The position numbers were made by a program, and so were the translations under genes. Source: Halobacterium litoreum (GTDB lineage Archaea; Halobacteriota; Halobacteria; Halobacteriales; Halobacteriaceae). From it: a stretch of 64,000 nucleotides of DNA. The notes under the pieces are model-generated. The model was not told the DNA's origin. It searched no databases and saw only the letters and a list, made by a program, of their open reading frames with translations. Positions 51,940 to 61,262 of the stretch are shown one piece after another; position 1 is the first letter of the stretch; every line of letters starts with the position of its first letter. The stretch covers positions 1,178,001 through 1,242,000 of the forward strand of contig NZ_CP089466.1 of the NCBI RefSeq assembly GCF_021233415.1, written 5' to 3'.

Positions 51940-53304
51940 CTACTCGAAGGGGTTCTGTCGGACGACGGACTCCTCGCGGCCCGGCCCGACGCCGAGCACG
52001 TACGCGGGCGCGTCGAGTTCATCCTCGACGTACTCCACGTAGTCGCGTGCGGCCTCGGGGAGGGCGTCGTAGCCCTCCGCGGCGACCGTCTCGGGGTCGA
52101 ACTCCTCCCAGCCCTCGAAGGTCCGGAAGACGGGGTCGCAGTCGCCCCAGCGCTCGGTGGTCGCGGGCATCGAGTAGACCGTCTCGCCGTCGAGTTCGTA
52201 GGCGTGCCCGACTTTCACCTCGTCCAGGCCGGCGAGCACGTCGAGGTGGTTGAGAGCGAGGCCGGTGAAGCCGTTGGCGCGCGCGGAGTGGCGGAGCATC
52301 GGCATGTCCAGCCAGCCGACGCGTCGCGGGCGGCCGGTGACGGTGCCGTACTCGCCGCCCTCCTCGCGGATGTACGTCGCCAGTTCCTCGTTGTCGCCCT
52401 CGCCCTGCTCGTCGTAGTCCGGCGTGTCGCCGACGACGCCGCCGAGTTCGGTCGGCATCGGGCCGCTGCCGACGCGCGTCAGGTAGCCCTTCACAATGCC
52501 GAGTACCTCGCCGCCGCCGACGACGCCGGGGCTCAGGCCGGTGCCCGTCGCGGCGCCGCCCGCGGTCGGGTTCGAGGACGTGACGTAGGGGTAGTTCCCG
52601 TGGTCGATGTCGATGATGGTGCCCTGTGCGCCCTCGAACATCACCTCGTCGCCGTCGTCGAGACGGTCGGCGAGGTAGTTCCCGGCGTCCACGGTCATGT
52701 CCTCGTCGGCGAGGCGTTCGCCGTAGCGCGCGTACTGCTCGTGGAGGGCGTCGACGTCGAACGCGTCGCCGGTCTCCACGCCGAAGACATCCTCGGCGAG
52801 GCGGCGCTTCTGTGGCACGACGTACTCCAGTTTCTCCCGGAGGGTGTCGGTGTCGAGTAGGTCCGCGACGCGGAGGCCTCGGCGACCGGCCTTGTCCTCG
52901 TAGGTCGGCCCGATGCCGCGGCCGGTCGTCCCGACCTCCTGGTCGGACTCGCTTTTGACGTCTTCCTCGATGCCGTCGAGGACGCGGTGGTAGGGGAGGA
53001 TGACGTGAGCGCGCTTCGCGACTCTCACGTCGGGGTCGAGGCCGCGCTCGCGGAGCGCGTCGATTTCCTCGAACAGCGTCTCGGGGTTGACGACACAGCC
53101 GTTGCCGAGGACGCCGGTCTTCCCGCGGACGGCGCCGGAGGGGACCAGCGACAGTTTGTACTCTTCGCCGTCGGCCACGACGGTGTGGCCGGCGTTGTCG
53201 CCGCCCTGGTAGCGGGCGACGACGTCAGCGGCGTCGCCGAAGATGTCGACGACGCCACCCTTCCCTTCGTCGCCGAGTTGCGCGCCGACGATTGTGACGG
53301 TCAT
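51940..53304 (-). CDS. purA: Adenylosuccinate synthetase
   Basis: 454 residues. N-terminal GTP-binding loop QLGDEGKG at 9-16, NAGHTVV, the QGTIIDIDHGNYPYVTSSNP signature near 237, and the GRPRRVGWLD motif near 330. It converts IMP to adenylosuccinate. ATG 53304 is used; a reverse-strand GTAACCGG ends 28 nt before it and may be its promoter. Frames further upstream are not coding. Confidence 0.96.
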   Translation of the reverse strand: MTVTIVGAQLGDEGKGGVVDIFGDAADVVARYQGGDNAGHTVVADGEEYKLSLVPSGAVRGKTGVLGNGCVVNPETLFEEIDALRERGLDPDVRVAKRAHVILPYHRVLDGIEEDVKSESDQEVGTTGRGIGPTYEDKAGRRGLRVADLLDTDTLREKLEYVVPQKRRLAEDVFGVETGDAFDVDALHEQYARYGERLADEDMTVDAGNYLADRLDDGDEVMFEGAQGTIIDIDHGNYPYVTSSNPTAGGAATGTGLSPGVVGGGEVLGIVKGYLTRVGSGPMPTELGGVVGDTPDYDEQGEGDNEELATYIREEGGEYGTVTGRPRRVGWLDMPMLRHSARANGFTGLALNHLDVLAGLDEVKVGHAYELDGETVYSMPATTERWGDCDPVFRTFEGWEEFDPETVAAEGYDALPEAARDYVEYVEDELDAPAYVLGVGPGREESVVRQNPFE

Positions 53305-53394
53305 ACGACTGCGTTCCACCGTCGGGGTGAAACCGGTTACGGTCTCACCGGGGAATATGGGCACGCACGTGTGTAGGTGCGGAAGTTAATCTGC

Positions 53395-53454
53395 CGTTAA
53401 TTGGACGAACGCGGGTGTTGTCCGGGAGTCTGACTGCATCACAAGCGTTAATTG
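53395..53454. repeat. Direct repeat CGTTAATTG in the purA/regulator intergenic region
   Basis: Exact copies of CGTTAATTG at 53395-53403 and 53446-53454, plus a GTTAAT at 53385-53390. It lies in the 238-bp divergent gap; a regulator-binding site is possible. Confidence 0.45.
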
Positions 53455-53507
53455 TTACCACTCGCAACTTACGAGGGCGCGTCTTCTCGTCCGTCCGGTG
53501 TGATAAC

Positions 53508-53515
53508 CTTTAAAA
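53508..53515 (+). promoter_or_regulatory. Canonical TATA-like box CTTTAAAA
   Basis: CTTTAAAA ends 27 nt before the ATG at 53543. Confidence 0.6.
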
Positions 53516-53542
53516 CCCCGCCAAGACAAGTTAACAAATGCC

Positions 53543-53845
53543 ATGATAGACCGGCTTGAGAAGGAAGTCGACATGCTGGAACGACATCTCCAGGTCCTCC
53601 GCATGGTCATCGAGAACGAACCTATCGGCATCGTGAAGATGTCCAACGAAACCGGCTACCCCCACCACAAGGTCCGGTACTCCCTCCGCGTGCTCGAAGA
53701 GGAGAACCTCATCGAGCCGTCCAGTCAGGGAGCCATCACGACCGAGCGCACCGACGAGTTCGTCGAAGAACTCGACGGCAAGGTCGACGAAATCGTCGAC
53801 AAGATGGAGTCGATGAAAATCGACGCGACCGCGGAAGCCGACTAA
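53543..53845 (+). CDS. Coiled-coil/winged-helix regulator
   Basis: 100 residues. An N-terminal coiled coil (LEKEVDMLERHLQVL) is followed by a winged helix (GIVKMSNETGYPHHKVRYSLRVLEEENLIEPSSQGAIT) and a second helix (VDEIVDKMESM). Typical of small dimeric haloarchaeal regulators. Strong canonical promoter; possible autoregulatory direct repeat upstream. Convergent with the 687-aa protein with one base between stops. Confidence 0.87.
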   Translation: MIDRLEKEVDMLERHLQVLRMVIENEPIGIVKMSNETGYPHHKVRYSLRVLEEENLIEPSSQGAITTERTDEFVEELDGKVDEIVDKMESMKIDATAEAD

Positions 53846-53846
53846 C

Positions 53847-55910
53847 CTACAGTTCCGGCACCGTGAGGTGGAAGGCGTCGCTCCGGTCTTCCACGAGACA
53901 CAGGTGATAGCCCGCTTTCCGAGCGACTTTCACGTAACTCTCCTTGTCGCTGCGACTCAGGAAGCCGCCGCCACCCGTCTCCTCGGCGGCGGTTTCGAGG
54001 GCCGGCGGCTCGAAGAACGACGCGGTCACGTAGACCGCCGCGCCGAGGTCGTCGCTCCCCTCGCGGACGCCCGTTGCGGCGTCCACGAGTGACTGCATCT
54101 CGTCCCCGGTGACGGGCTCCCGCTCGGCGTTCAACTCCGCCACGACGAGCGGGTTCCCCATCCGGTCCCGGAGCACGACGTCGAACGTCTCGGCGACGGC
54201 GCCGTCCTCGGTTTCGACTTCGACGGTGCCGTCCAACTCCGCGCGGTCGACGTCCGGGATGGCGTCGTAGAGGTCAGCCAGTCCCGACTGGTGCCCGGAG
54301 TCCCGAATCTCGTACGGGAGTTCGCGGACCGCCCACGACACGAACCGGTAGGCCGCCGTGTCCGCGAGGAACGACTCGAAGGACTCGCCGTCCACGGTCG
54401 CCCGCGACGCCTCGAACTGCGTGTGGTGGTCGATGCGCAGATTCTGGTTTACCTCCTCGCGGTTCGTCGACCCGTCCAGTTCGTCCAGCGTCGGCTTCCC
54501 CTTCGAGTCGTAGCGCACGAAGAGGTTCGTACCCGACAGCGCCTCGCTCCGGTCGAGTTCGAGGTCGCCGTCGGGCTGGTCGGCCTCGACGGCCGCCAGT
54601 TCCGCCTCCAGTTCGTCCACGCGGGACTGAAGTTCGTCGCGCTCGCGCTCTACCTCCTCGACGGTCTCCCGGAGGTCGTCGCGTTCGCCCTCCAGCGTCG
54701 CGAGTCGCTCCTTGGTCTCCTCCAGTTTCGCGTCCCGCCGCTTCACCGCCTGCTTCAGCTTCTCGACGGTCGAACGCGGCTTCCCCGACGACGACTGCTG
54801 GTCGGCGTTCGCGGAACGCTTCGAGCGGGACTGCGTCGACCGCTTGCGTTGCGTGCGCTTGGACTGTTCGCTCCGCGACGGCGCGTTCGACGACGACCCG
54901 CTCGCCGCCTCGGTGCCGCCGTCGCTCGTCGCGCTCTTCTCGGGGTCGAGTGTCGGCACCGAGCGCGCGTTCTGCCACTCCTGTTCCTCGTCGAACGCGC
55001 GCCCCTCCGGTGACTCGTCGCCACCGGCGTCGCCGCCAGCCGACCCCGACGGCGCCTCGACGGTCGTCTCGCCGGTGTCCGCGTCGCCGGTGCTCGCCGC
55101 CGTTGCCCCGGCGGCCGCCGTGTCTGTAGTGGACGACGACGCGGCGCCGGTTCCGGAACTGCTCGGCGACTGGTCCGTCGCCGACGTCGCTTCCGTGCGC
55201 GACTCGCCGCCGGTCGACTGCTCGGTCGCGGGCGACGACTCGGCCGCCGCCGGGCTGTCGTCGCTCGCGGCCGCACCACCGGCGGCCGCCGCACCCGCGG
55301 CCGCACCACCGGCGGCCGCCGCACCCGCGGCCGCGTCGGTGGGCTCGCCCTCGCTCTCGTCTTCGTCCTCGACTTCGGGGAGCGCCGTGACGTTCACCGG
55401 CGTCTTCATGACCTCGTAGACGCCGACCTCGTCGTCCGCGCGCTCGAACGCCTCGTCGCCCGTTATCAGTTCCTCGCTCGTTCCGACGAACGCCGCGCTC
55501 ATCGACCGGCCGCCGTAGTAGACGACGTAGTAATCCCCGGAGAGGACGTTCTCCGAGAGTTCGACGTAGCCCGTGAAGTTCGCACTGGAGAGGGTGTCGT
55601 CGGCCTCCGACAGCGGCGTGTCGTTCGAGTAGTACTTCGCTTGCGTCTGTCCGCCTCGCTCCTGCATCGAGAACAGGAGCGCGACGGACGGGTCCGGTGC
55701 CTCGTACACCGTCCCGTCGGCGTCCTCGAAGTCCTCGATGTCGCCCTCGAAGACGCCGATGACGCGGCCGTTCAACACGAACAACCACGTTCCGTCGGCG
55801 ACGACCGCGCCCGAGAAGTTAGCGTCCGCGAGGTCGTGGAGTTCGCGGAAGCCACCCGAGAACGGCCGGGAGTCCCACGACTCCACCCGCTCGACCGTGT
55901 GTGCCTGCAT
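53847..55910 (-). CDS. Large coiled-coil protein with low-complexity linker (DUF7527-like)
   Basis: 687 residues. N-terminal domain (1-180; SGGFRELHDLADANFSGAVV), an Ala/Gly/Ser/Thr-rich linker (about 190-370), a coiled coil (about 385-450) and a C-terminal domain (about 465-687) with ASRATVDGESFESFLADTAAYRF. No membrane helix or signal. The N-terminal domain repeats an FSGAVVADGTW/FTGYVELSEN motif. Role unknown; chromosome or cytoskeletal association is only a guess. Confidence 0.8.
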   Translation of the reverse strand: MQAHTVERVESWDSRPFSGGFRELHDLADANFSGAVVADGTWLFVLNGRVIGVFEGDIEDFEDADGTVYEAPDPSVALLFSMQERGGQTQAKYYSNDTPLSEADDTLSSANFTGYVELSENVLSGDYYVVYYGGRSMSAAFVGTSEELITGDEAFERADDEVGVYEVMKTPVNVTALPEVEDEDESEGEPTDAAAGAAAAGGAAAGAAAAGGAAASDDSPAAAESSPATEQSTGGESRTEATSATDQSPSSSGTGAASSSTTDTAAAGATAASTGDADTGETTVEAPSGSAGGDAGGDESPEGRAFDEEQEWQNARSVPTLDPEKSATSDGGTEAASGSSSNAPSRSEQSKRTQRKRSTQSRSKRSANADQQSSSGKPRSTVEKLKQAVKRRDAKLEETKERLATLEGERDDLRETVEEVERERDELQSRVDELEAELAAVEADQPDGDLELDRSEALSGTNLFVRYDSKGKPTLDELDGSTNREEVNQNLRIDHHTQFEASRATVDGESFESFLADTAAYRFVSWAVRELPYEIRDSGHQSGLADLYDAIPDVDRAELDGTVEVETEDGAVAETFDVVLRDRMGNPLVVAELNAEREPVTGDEMQSLVDAATGVREGSDDLGAAVYVTASFFEPPALETAAEETGGGGFLSRSDKESYVKVARKAGYHLCLVEDRSDAFHLTVPEL
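55267..55334. repeat. 30-bp exact tandem repeat in coding DNA
   Basis: Two perfect 30-bp units (55267-55296, 55297-55326) plus an 8-bp partial third unit. They encode the Ala/Gly-rich linker of the coiled-coil protein. Confidence 0.9.
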
Positions 55911-56009
55911 ACTGCGCGGAACGCGTGGCGCGCGTAAAAGGCTTTCCGGGGCGGACGAGCCCCTCAGAAGGTCACTCGGCGCGACACGTCAATCGAGTTG
56001 TGTCTCCGC

Positions 56010-56288
56010 TCAGAGTTTGTTCGAAGCGTCGTCCGCGAGCTCCTCCATGCGCTTGCTGAGGCGGCCCGCACTGGAGAACTCGTCCTCGCTCATCGCCGCC
56101 GCGAGCGAGTTCCCGAGGAGGAAGACGGCGTGTTTGTGCTCGCTTTTGGACTTGTGGACGTGGGAGGGGTCGACTTCGAGTTGCTCGTAGGCCGCGAACG
56201 CGTCCTCGTCGACGGTGTCGAACTCGATGAACTGGTCTTTGATCTGGACCATCTGCTCGTGTAAGTCGAGGAGCTCGTCCTTGTGCAT
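56010..56288 (-). CDS. UPF0058 family protein
   Basis: 92 residues, helical: MHKDELLDLHEQMVQIKDQF start and HKHAVFLLGNSLAAAM segment are characteristic of UPF0058. Conserved in haloarchaea, function unknown. A TTAACACG stretch lies about 24 nt upstream of the ATG. Not linked to the next gene. Confidence 0.9.
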   Translation of the reverse strand: MHKDELLDLHEQMVQIKDQFIEFDTVDEDAFAAYEQLEVDPSHVHKSKSEHKHAVFLLGNSLAAAMSEDEFSSAGRLSKRMEELADDASNKL

Positions 56289-56351
56289 CTCTGGTCTGAG
56301 TTAGATTTTGGACGTGTTAAGCGTTGTCCGCGACGGGTTCACACGCGCCCG

Positions 56352-56570
56352 TCAGAAGACGTACTCGTCCTCGTGGCCCATCATGTCGCCTTCGCCTTCG
56401 AGACCGAACTCCTCTTCGTCGTCGGACGGGCCGCTCGTCTTGTACGCGCGGATGCCCGACGAGAGCAGTTGCTCGATTGCTTCCTCGCGGCTGACGAACT
56501 CCCCCTGTTCGACGAGTTGGGCGATCTGCATCTCGATCTGGTCCGGGATGTTGACTTCGACGGTAGGCAT
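56352..56570 (-). CDS. Ribbon-helix-helix DNA-binding protein
   Basis: 72 residues. VEVNIPDQIEMQIAQLVEQGEFVSREEAIEQLLSSGIR is a ribbon-helix-helix (CopG/MetJ-type) with beta strand and two helices, followed by an acidic tail. Transcriptional repressor or small DNA-binding protein. A CTTAAGAA box ends 28 nt before the ATG. Target unknown. Confidence 0.82.
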   Translation of the reverse strand: MPTVEVNIPDQIEMQIAQLVEQGEFVSREEAIEQLLSSGIRAYKTSGPSDDEEEFGLEGEGDMMGHEDEYVF

Positions 56571-56727
56571 CGTACTGGGCGGGGCTTCGCCGCCACCGTT
56601 CTTAAGCCTGACGGGCACGCGCGAGCGGGAGTCCGCCGACGATGACGGCGCTATCTGCCGATTCCGGGAGGCGGCGAGCGCGACCCGAGTCGGTAGGAAT
56701 ACGTGTGTCCCGCCGCTAGGTCGGTCC

Positions 56728-57324
56728 ATGAGTGTCGAGGACGTCACGGACCTCTACGAGGAGTTCGGGGACGACAGGGTCCCGCCGGGCCAGCGCGAGA
56801 CGTCGAAGTTCCCGGTGTTGTCGAAGGGCGGGACGCCGTCGTGGGACCCCGAGTCGTGGGAGTTCACCGTGACCGGCGCGGTCGACGAGGAACTGTCGCT
56901 CTCCTTCGAGGAGTTCACCGGCCTCGACGCCGAGACCCAGCGACAGGACTTCCACTGCGTCACCGGCTGGTCGAAACTCGACTGCGAGTTCACGGGCGTG
57001 ACGTTCCCGCACCTCGCCGAGTTGGCGGGTGTCCGCGACGACGCGGTCCACGTGATGTTCCACGCGCTAGACGGCTACACGACGAACCTCCCGCTGGAGA
57101 CCTGCATGCGCGACGAGGTACTGTTCGCGTGGGAGTACGACGGCGACGACCTGCCCCGCGAGCACGGCGGCCCCCTGCGCGTCGTGACGCCCCACAAGTA
57201 CGCGTACAAGGGCGCGAAGTGGGTTGACGGCGTGGAGTTCCTCACCGAACCCGAGCGCGGCTACTGGGAGAAGCGCGGCTACTCGAACACCGCCGACCCG
57301 TGGGCGGAAGACCGGTACAGTTAG
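56728..57324 (+). CDS. Sulfite-oxidase-fold molybdopterin-dependent oxidoreductase
   Basis: 198 residues. The catalytic-domain core is evident: DFHCVTGWSKLDCEFTGV (C at about 73 is the molybdenum ligand), GYTTNLPLETCM, and PLRVVTPHKYAYKGAKWVDGVEF near the end. It lacks the dimerisation domain and any Tat signal, so it is a short cytoplasmic YedY/SUOX-like enzyme. The stop lies inside a direct repeat (57312-57330). Confidence 0.88.
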   Translation: MSVEDVTDLYEEFGDDRVPPGQRETSKFPVLSKGGTPSWDPESWEFTVTGAVDEELSLSFEEFTGLDAETQRQDFHCVTGWSKLDCEFTGVTFPHLAELAGVRDDAVHVMFHALDGYTTNLPLETCMRDEVLFAWEYDGDDLPREHGGPLRVVTPHKYAYKGAKWVDGVEFLTEPERGYWEKRGYSNTADPWAEDRYS

Positions 57325-57406
57325 CCACGCAGCGCGCAGCGCCGCGGAACGAGCGAGCGGGAGGGAACAACGTGACCGACACGCGAGCCGGTACAGTTAG
57401 CCACGC
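57312..57406. repeat. 19-bp exact direct repeat CCGGTACAGTTAGCCACGC
   Basis: Identical copies at 57312-57330 and 57388-57406, 76 bp apart. The first copy includes the stop codon of the sulfite-oxidase-like gene; the second is intergenic before menF. Confidence 0.9.
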
Positions 57407-57449
57407 GAGAAGGATAGGCTATTAGTCGGGGAGTCCTGAACCACGAACA

Positions 57450-58775
57450 ATGAGTTCTCTGTCCGGCGAAGCGGCCGTTCAGGGGCCGGTCGTGAGCAGG
57501 AGTTGCCGGGTCGCGGACGTCTCCTATCGGGCGTTTCTCGCGTCGCGGGACGCCCCGCGCATCCACTGGGCCGACCCCGACGGCGTGGAGGTGTCGGGGG
57601 TCGGCGCGACGGCGGTGGTGACGGCGGCGGGCGGCGACCGCTTCGACGCCGTCCGCGAGTGGGCCGACGCGCTGTTCGCGGACGCCGACCACGACGGCCC
57701 CGAGGTCGCTCGGCCGCGCGCCCTCGGCGGCTTCGCGTTCTTCGACGACCACGAGGCCGGCGGGACGTGGGCTGGCTTCCCCGCCGCGCAGTTCGTCGTC
57801 CCCGAGTTCCAGTTGGCGAGCGCGGGCGACGAGACGTGGCTGACGGTGACGCGCGCCGGCGACGACGCCACCGCCGAGGGCGTTGAGGCGGCGCTCGAAG
57901 ACGCCCGCGAGACGGTCGAGTCGCTGCCGGCGATGGTGCCCGGCGGCGACCGACCGGGCGTCCGCGAGACGACGCCGACGCCGGGGAAAGCGGCGTGGTG
58001 TGACCAAGTCCGGGACGCGCTCGCCCGCATCGAGGACGGGAGCCTCCGGAAGGTCGTCCTCGCGACGGCGCTGCGCGCCGACCTGAACGCGCCCGTCGAG
58101 CCGCGGAACCTCCTCGAGCGCCTCCGTCAGCGCTACTCCGAGTGCTTCCGGTTTCTCGTGGAGCCGACGAGCGACGCGGCGTTCCTCGGCGCGACCCCCG
58201 AGCGCCTCGCGACGCTCTCCGGCGACACGGTGCGGACGACGGCGCTCGCGGGGTCAGTCGAGCGCGGCGAGTCGGTCGCCGAGGACGCGCGACTCGCGGA
58301 ACTGCTCCGGGAGAGCGACAAACTCCGCCACGAGCAGGAACTCGTCACCGACACCATCGCCGAGCGCCTCGACGCGCTCGGCGACGTGACGGTGGGCGAG
58401 CGCGGCGTCCGCAAACTCTCGAACATCCAGCACCTCGAAACGCCGATTTCGGCGACTGTGACCGACGACACGCACGTCCTCGACGTGGTCGAGCGCCTGC
58501 ATCCGACGCCGGCCGTCAACGGCCTGCCGGCGGACGCGGCGCTGGACACGATTCGGGAGACGGAGACGTTCGACCGCGGGTGGTACGCCGCGCCAGTCGG
58601 GTGGTTCGACGCCGACGGCGACGGGACGTTCGGCGTCGGCCTGCGCTCCGCGGTCGCCGCCGGCGAGACGGTGACGATGTTCGGCGGGAACGGCATCGTC
58701 GCGGACAGCGACCCGGAGGCCGAGTGGGAGGAGGTACAGTTGAAGTACCGGCCGATTCTGGACGAACTCGAATGA
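57450..58775 (+). CDS. menF: Isochorismate synthase
   Basis: 441 residues, chorismate-binding family. LRKVVLATAL, TALAGSVERGES, HEQELVTDTIAERL, and the C-terminal RLHPTPAVNGLPADAAL, WYAAPVGWFDADGDG and EWEEVQLK motifs identify MenF/EntC. It catalyses chorismate to isochorismate for menaquinone. Overlaps menD by ATGA. A CTATTAGT box ends 23 nt before the ATG. Confidence 0.94.
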   Translation: MSSLSGEAAVQGPVVSRSCRVADVSYRAFLASRDAPRIHWADPDGVEVSGVGATAVVTAAGGDRFDAVREWADALFADADHDGPEVARPRALGGFAFFDDHEAGGTWAGFPAAQFVVPEFQLASAGDETWLTVTRAGDDATAEGVEAALEDARETVESLPAMVPGGDRPGVRETTPTPGKAAWCDQVRDALARIEDGSLRKVVLATALRADLNAPVEPRNLLERLRQRYSECFRFLVEPTSDAAFLGATPERLATLSGDTVRTTALAGSVERGESVAEDARLAELLRESDKLRHEQELVTDTIAERLDALGDVTVGERGVRKLSNIQHLETPISATVTDDTHVLDVVERLHPTPAVNGLPADAALDTIRETETFDRGWYAAPVGWFDADGDGTFGVGLRSAVAAGETVTMFGGNGIVADSDPEAEWEEVQLKYRPILDELE

Positions 58776-60511
58776 CGGCGCCGAACCGGAACGTCCTGTG
58801 GGCGCGCGCTGCGGTCGACGAACTCGCGAAGTCCGGGGTGGACGCGGTCTGTGTCTGCCCCGGCAGTCGCTCCACGCCGTTGACGGTCGCGCTCGCCGAG
58901 CACGACGACATCCGGGTGTTCTCGCACCTCGACGAGCGCTCGGCGGCGTTCTTCGCGCTCGGCCGCGGGAAGCGCACCGGTCGCCCGACGCCGGTCGTCA
59001 CCACGTCGGGCACGGCGACGGCGAACCTCCACCCGGCGGTGATGGAGGCAAATCAGGCCCGCGTCCCCCTGCTCCTCCTGACCGCGGACCGGCCGCCGGA
59101 ACTCCGGGACTCGGGCGCGAACCAGACCGTCGACCAGACGAAACTGTACGGCGACGCCGTCCGCCACTTCCGGGAACTCCCCGAACCCGAGGCCGACGAC
59201 CGGAAACTCCGGTCGCTCCGAACCGCGGTCTGCCGTGCCGTCGGCGAGACGACGGGCGCGAACCCGGGTCCGGTTCACCTGAACTTCCCGTTCCGGAAGC
59301 CGCTCGAACCGACCGAGGCGCCGGGCGACGTTCCCGGGTCGTTCGCCGAGGACTACCCGCTCGCCGCCGAGGGACGCGACGGCCCGTTCGTCGCCGTCGA
59401 CCACGGCCGGAGCGAGCCACCCGAGCGCGTGCTCGCGGACCTCGCTGACGCCGCGGCGAGCGCCGAGCGCGGCCTCGTCGTCGCCGGCCCGGACGACCAC
59501 GGGCTCGCCGGAGATGCTGCCGCCGCGCTCGCCGAAGCCACCGGCTTCCCGGTGTTCGCGGACCCGCTGTCCGACGCGCGGTTCGGCTCGCAGACCGCCG
59601 ACGCGCCCGTCGTCGGCGGCTACGACGGCTTCCTCGCCGCCGACTTTCCGGCCCCCGACTTCGTCCTGCGGTTCGGCGCGTCCCCTACCTCGAAGCGCCT
59701 CCGTCACTTCCTCCGGGACGCGGACGCCCGACAGGTCGTCGTCGACGCCGCGGGCGGGTGGCGCGAAGCCGAGTTCACTGCGACCGACCTCGTCGCCGCC
59801 GACCCGACCGAGACGGCGCGAGCGCTCGCCGAGCGCGTGGATTCGGGCCGCAGCGACTGGACCGACCGGGTGCTCGACGCCGAGGCCCGGTACTGGGGCG
59901 CGGTGGACGGCTTCGAGCGCGACTGCCTGCTGGAAGGCGACGTGGCCGCGACGGTGTTCGCGGACGCACCCGACCCCGCGACGATTGCGGTCTCGAACAG
60001 CATGCCGGTGCGGGACGCCGACCGGTTCGCGCGCCCCCGCGACGCAAATCTGACCGTCCTCGGGAATCGCGGCGCGTCGGGCGTCGACGGCGTCACCTCC
60101 ACCGCGCTCGGCGCGGGGAGCGCGACCGACGACCCGCTCGTCCTCCTGACCGGCGACATCGCGTACTACCACGACTCGAACGGCCTGCTCGCGCTGGAGC
60201 GCTGTGGCGTGGACGCCACCGTCGTCCTCGTGAACAACGACGGCGGCGGCATCTTCCACGAACTCCCCATCGAGGCCTTCGACCCGCCGTTCACCGAGCA
60301 GTTCGTCACGCCCCACGGCCTCGACTTCGCGCCGACCGGCGACACCTACGACTTAGAGTTCGCTCGGGTCGAGAGCCTCGACGGCTTCCGCGAGGCCTAC
60401 CGCGAGTCCGTCGGCTCGCCGGGCACGCAGGTCATCGAGGTGCGGACGGACGCCGAAGCGACCCACCGGGAGCGCGACCGCCTCGACTCGCTGGTCGCCG
60501 ACCGGCTCTGA
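58772..60511 (+). CDS. menD: MenD, SEPHCHC synthase
   Basis: 579 residues, TPP enzyme. N-terminal PGSRSTPLTVAL, the SGTATANLHPAV segment, and the Mg/TPP-binding GDIAYYHDSNGL...NNDGGGIF near residues 455-490 are present. It adds a succinyl semialdehyde unit from 2-oxoglutarate to isochorismate. Overlaps menF and ends before a reverse-strand membrane gene. Confidence 0.95.
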   Translation: MTAPNRNVLWARAAVDELAKSGVDAVCVCPGSRSTPLTVALAEHDDIRVFSHLDERSAAFFALGRGKRTGRPTPVVTTSGTATANLHPAVMEANQARVPLLLLTADRPPELRDSGANQTVDQTKLYGDAVRHFRELPEPEADDRKLRSLRTAVCRAVGETTGANPGPVHLNFPFRKPLEPTEAPGDVPGSFAEDYPLAAEGRDGPFVAVDHGRSEPPERVLADLADAAASAERGLVVAGPDDHGLAGDAAAALAEATGFPVFADPLSDARFGSQTADAPVVGGYDGFLAADFPAPDFVLRFGASPTSKRLRHFLRDADARQVVVDAAGGWREAEFTATDLVAADPTETARALAERVDSGRSDWTDRVLDAEARYWGAVDGFERDCLLEGDVAATVFADAPDPATIAVSNSMPVRDADRFARPRDANLTVLGNRGASGVDGVTSTALGAGSATDDPLVLLTGDIAYYHDSNGLLALERCGVDATVVLVNNDGGGIFHELPIEAFDPPFTEQFVTPHGLDFAPTGDTYDLEFARVESLDGFREAYRESVGSPGTQVIEVRTDAEATHRERDRLDSLVADRL

Positions 60512-60514
60512 GAG

Positions 60515-61144
60515 TCACGTCCGCCGGACGTACGCCGCGTACACTATCGCGCCTATTGTTCCGAAAACCAGCGCGTACGCGCCGCAGTTGATTGCGACCG
60601 TCCACGCGTCGGGGCCGACGGACGCGGACGCGAGGCCGGCGTCCCGCGAGTACGCGACCCACCGAAGCGCAACCACCGCGGCCGCGACATAGCCGAACGC
60701 GACGCGGACGCCGGTCAGCACCGGTGACGCGTCCGGCGTGACGCGCGCCGCGACGACGAACCCCGCGACTAGCAGGACGGCGGGCGGCACGAGAACGAGC
60801 GCGCCGTCCCAGACGGGAAGGTCGCGGACGTTCACGACCCGGTGTGCCGAGTTCCCGAGCGCCGTCACCCGCACGTCCAGGGGGACGTAGTGACTCGCGT
60901 AGAAGAACCACCCCGTCACCTGCACGGGGTCGGGTTCGAGCCAGTCGGCGGCCTGCCGGAACAGCGGGCCGGCGTCCGGACCGAGGAAGCGCGCGACGTC
61001 CTCGACGAAGCCGGCGGAGTCCCGGGCCTCGTCGTACTCAAGGACGAACGTCGCCGCGAACCCCGCGAGGAACGCGACGACGCCCGCGACGGCGGCGCGC
61101 GCCGTGTCCCGCCAGTCGCGGTACAGCGCGCCCGGGAAGTCCAT
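60515..61144 (-). CDS. Uncharacterised membrane protein (four to five helices)
   Basis: 209 residues. Helices at about 18-36, 72-90, 112-135, 141-160 and 180-203, with a long extracellular loop containing the YDEARDSAGFVEDVARF and NVRDLPVWDG segments. A CCTTAAGG box is 22 nt before the ATG. Lies between menD and menB, on the opposite strand, so it may not be part of the pathway. No family recognised. Confidence 0.75.
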   Translation of the reverse strand: MDFPGALYRDWRDTARAAVAGVVAFLAGFAATFVLEYDEARDSAGFVEDVARFLGPDAGPLFRQAADWLEPDPVQVTGWFFYASHYVPLDVRVTALGNSAHRVVNVRDLPVWDGALVLVPPAVLLVAGFVVAARVTPDASPVLTGVRVAFGYVAAAVVALRWVAYSRDAGLASASVGPDAWTVAINCGAYALVFGTIGAIVYAAYVRRT

Positions 61145-61262
61145 ACGCTCTCCTGCCCGAGAACGGCCTTAAGGTTGCGGGTGGCTGTCGGACGGCTCGC
61201 GGTCTGCTCGCGGGCGGGTGGCGGGTGTAAACCCTTTTGCACGCCGCCCGCCCACCCTCGGT

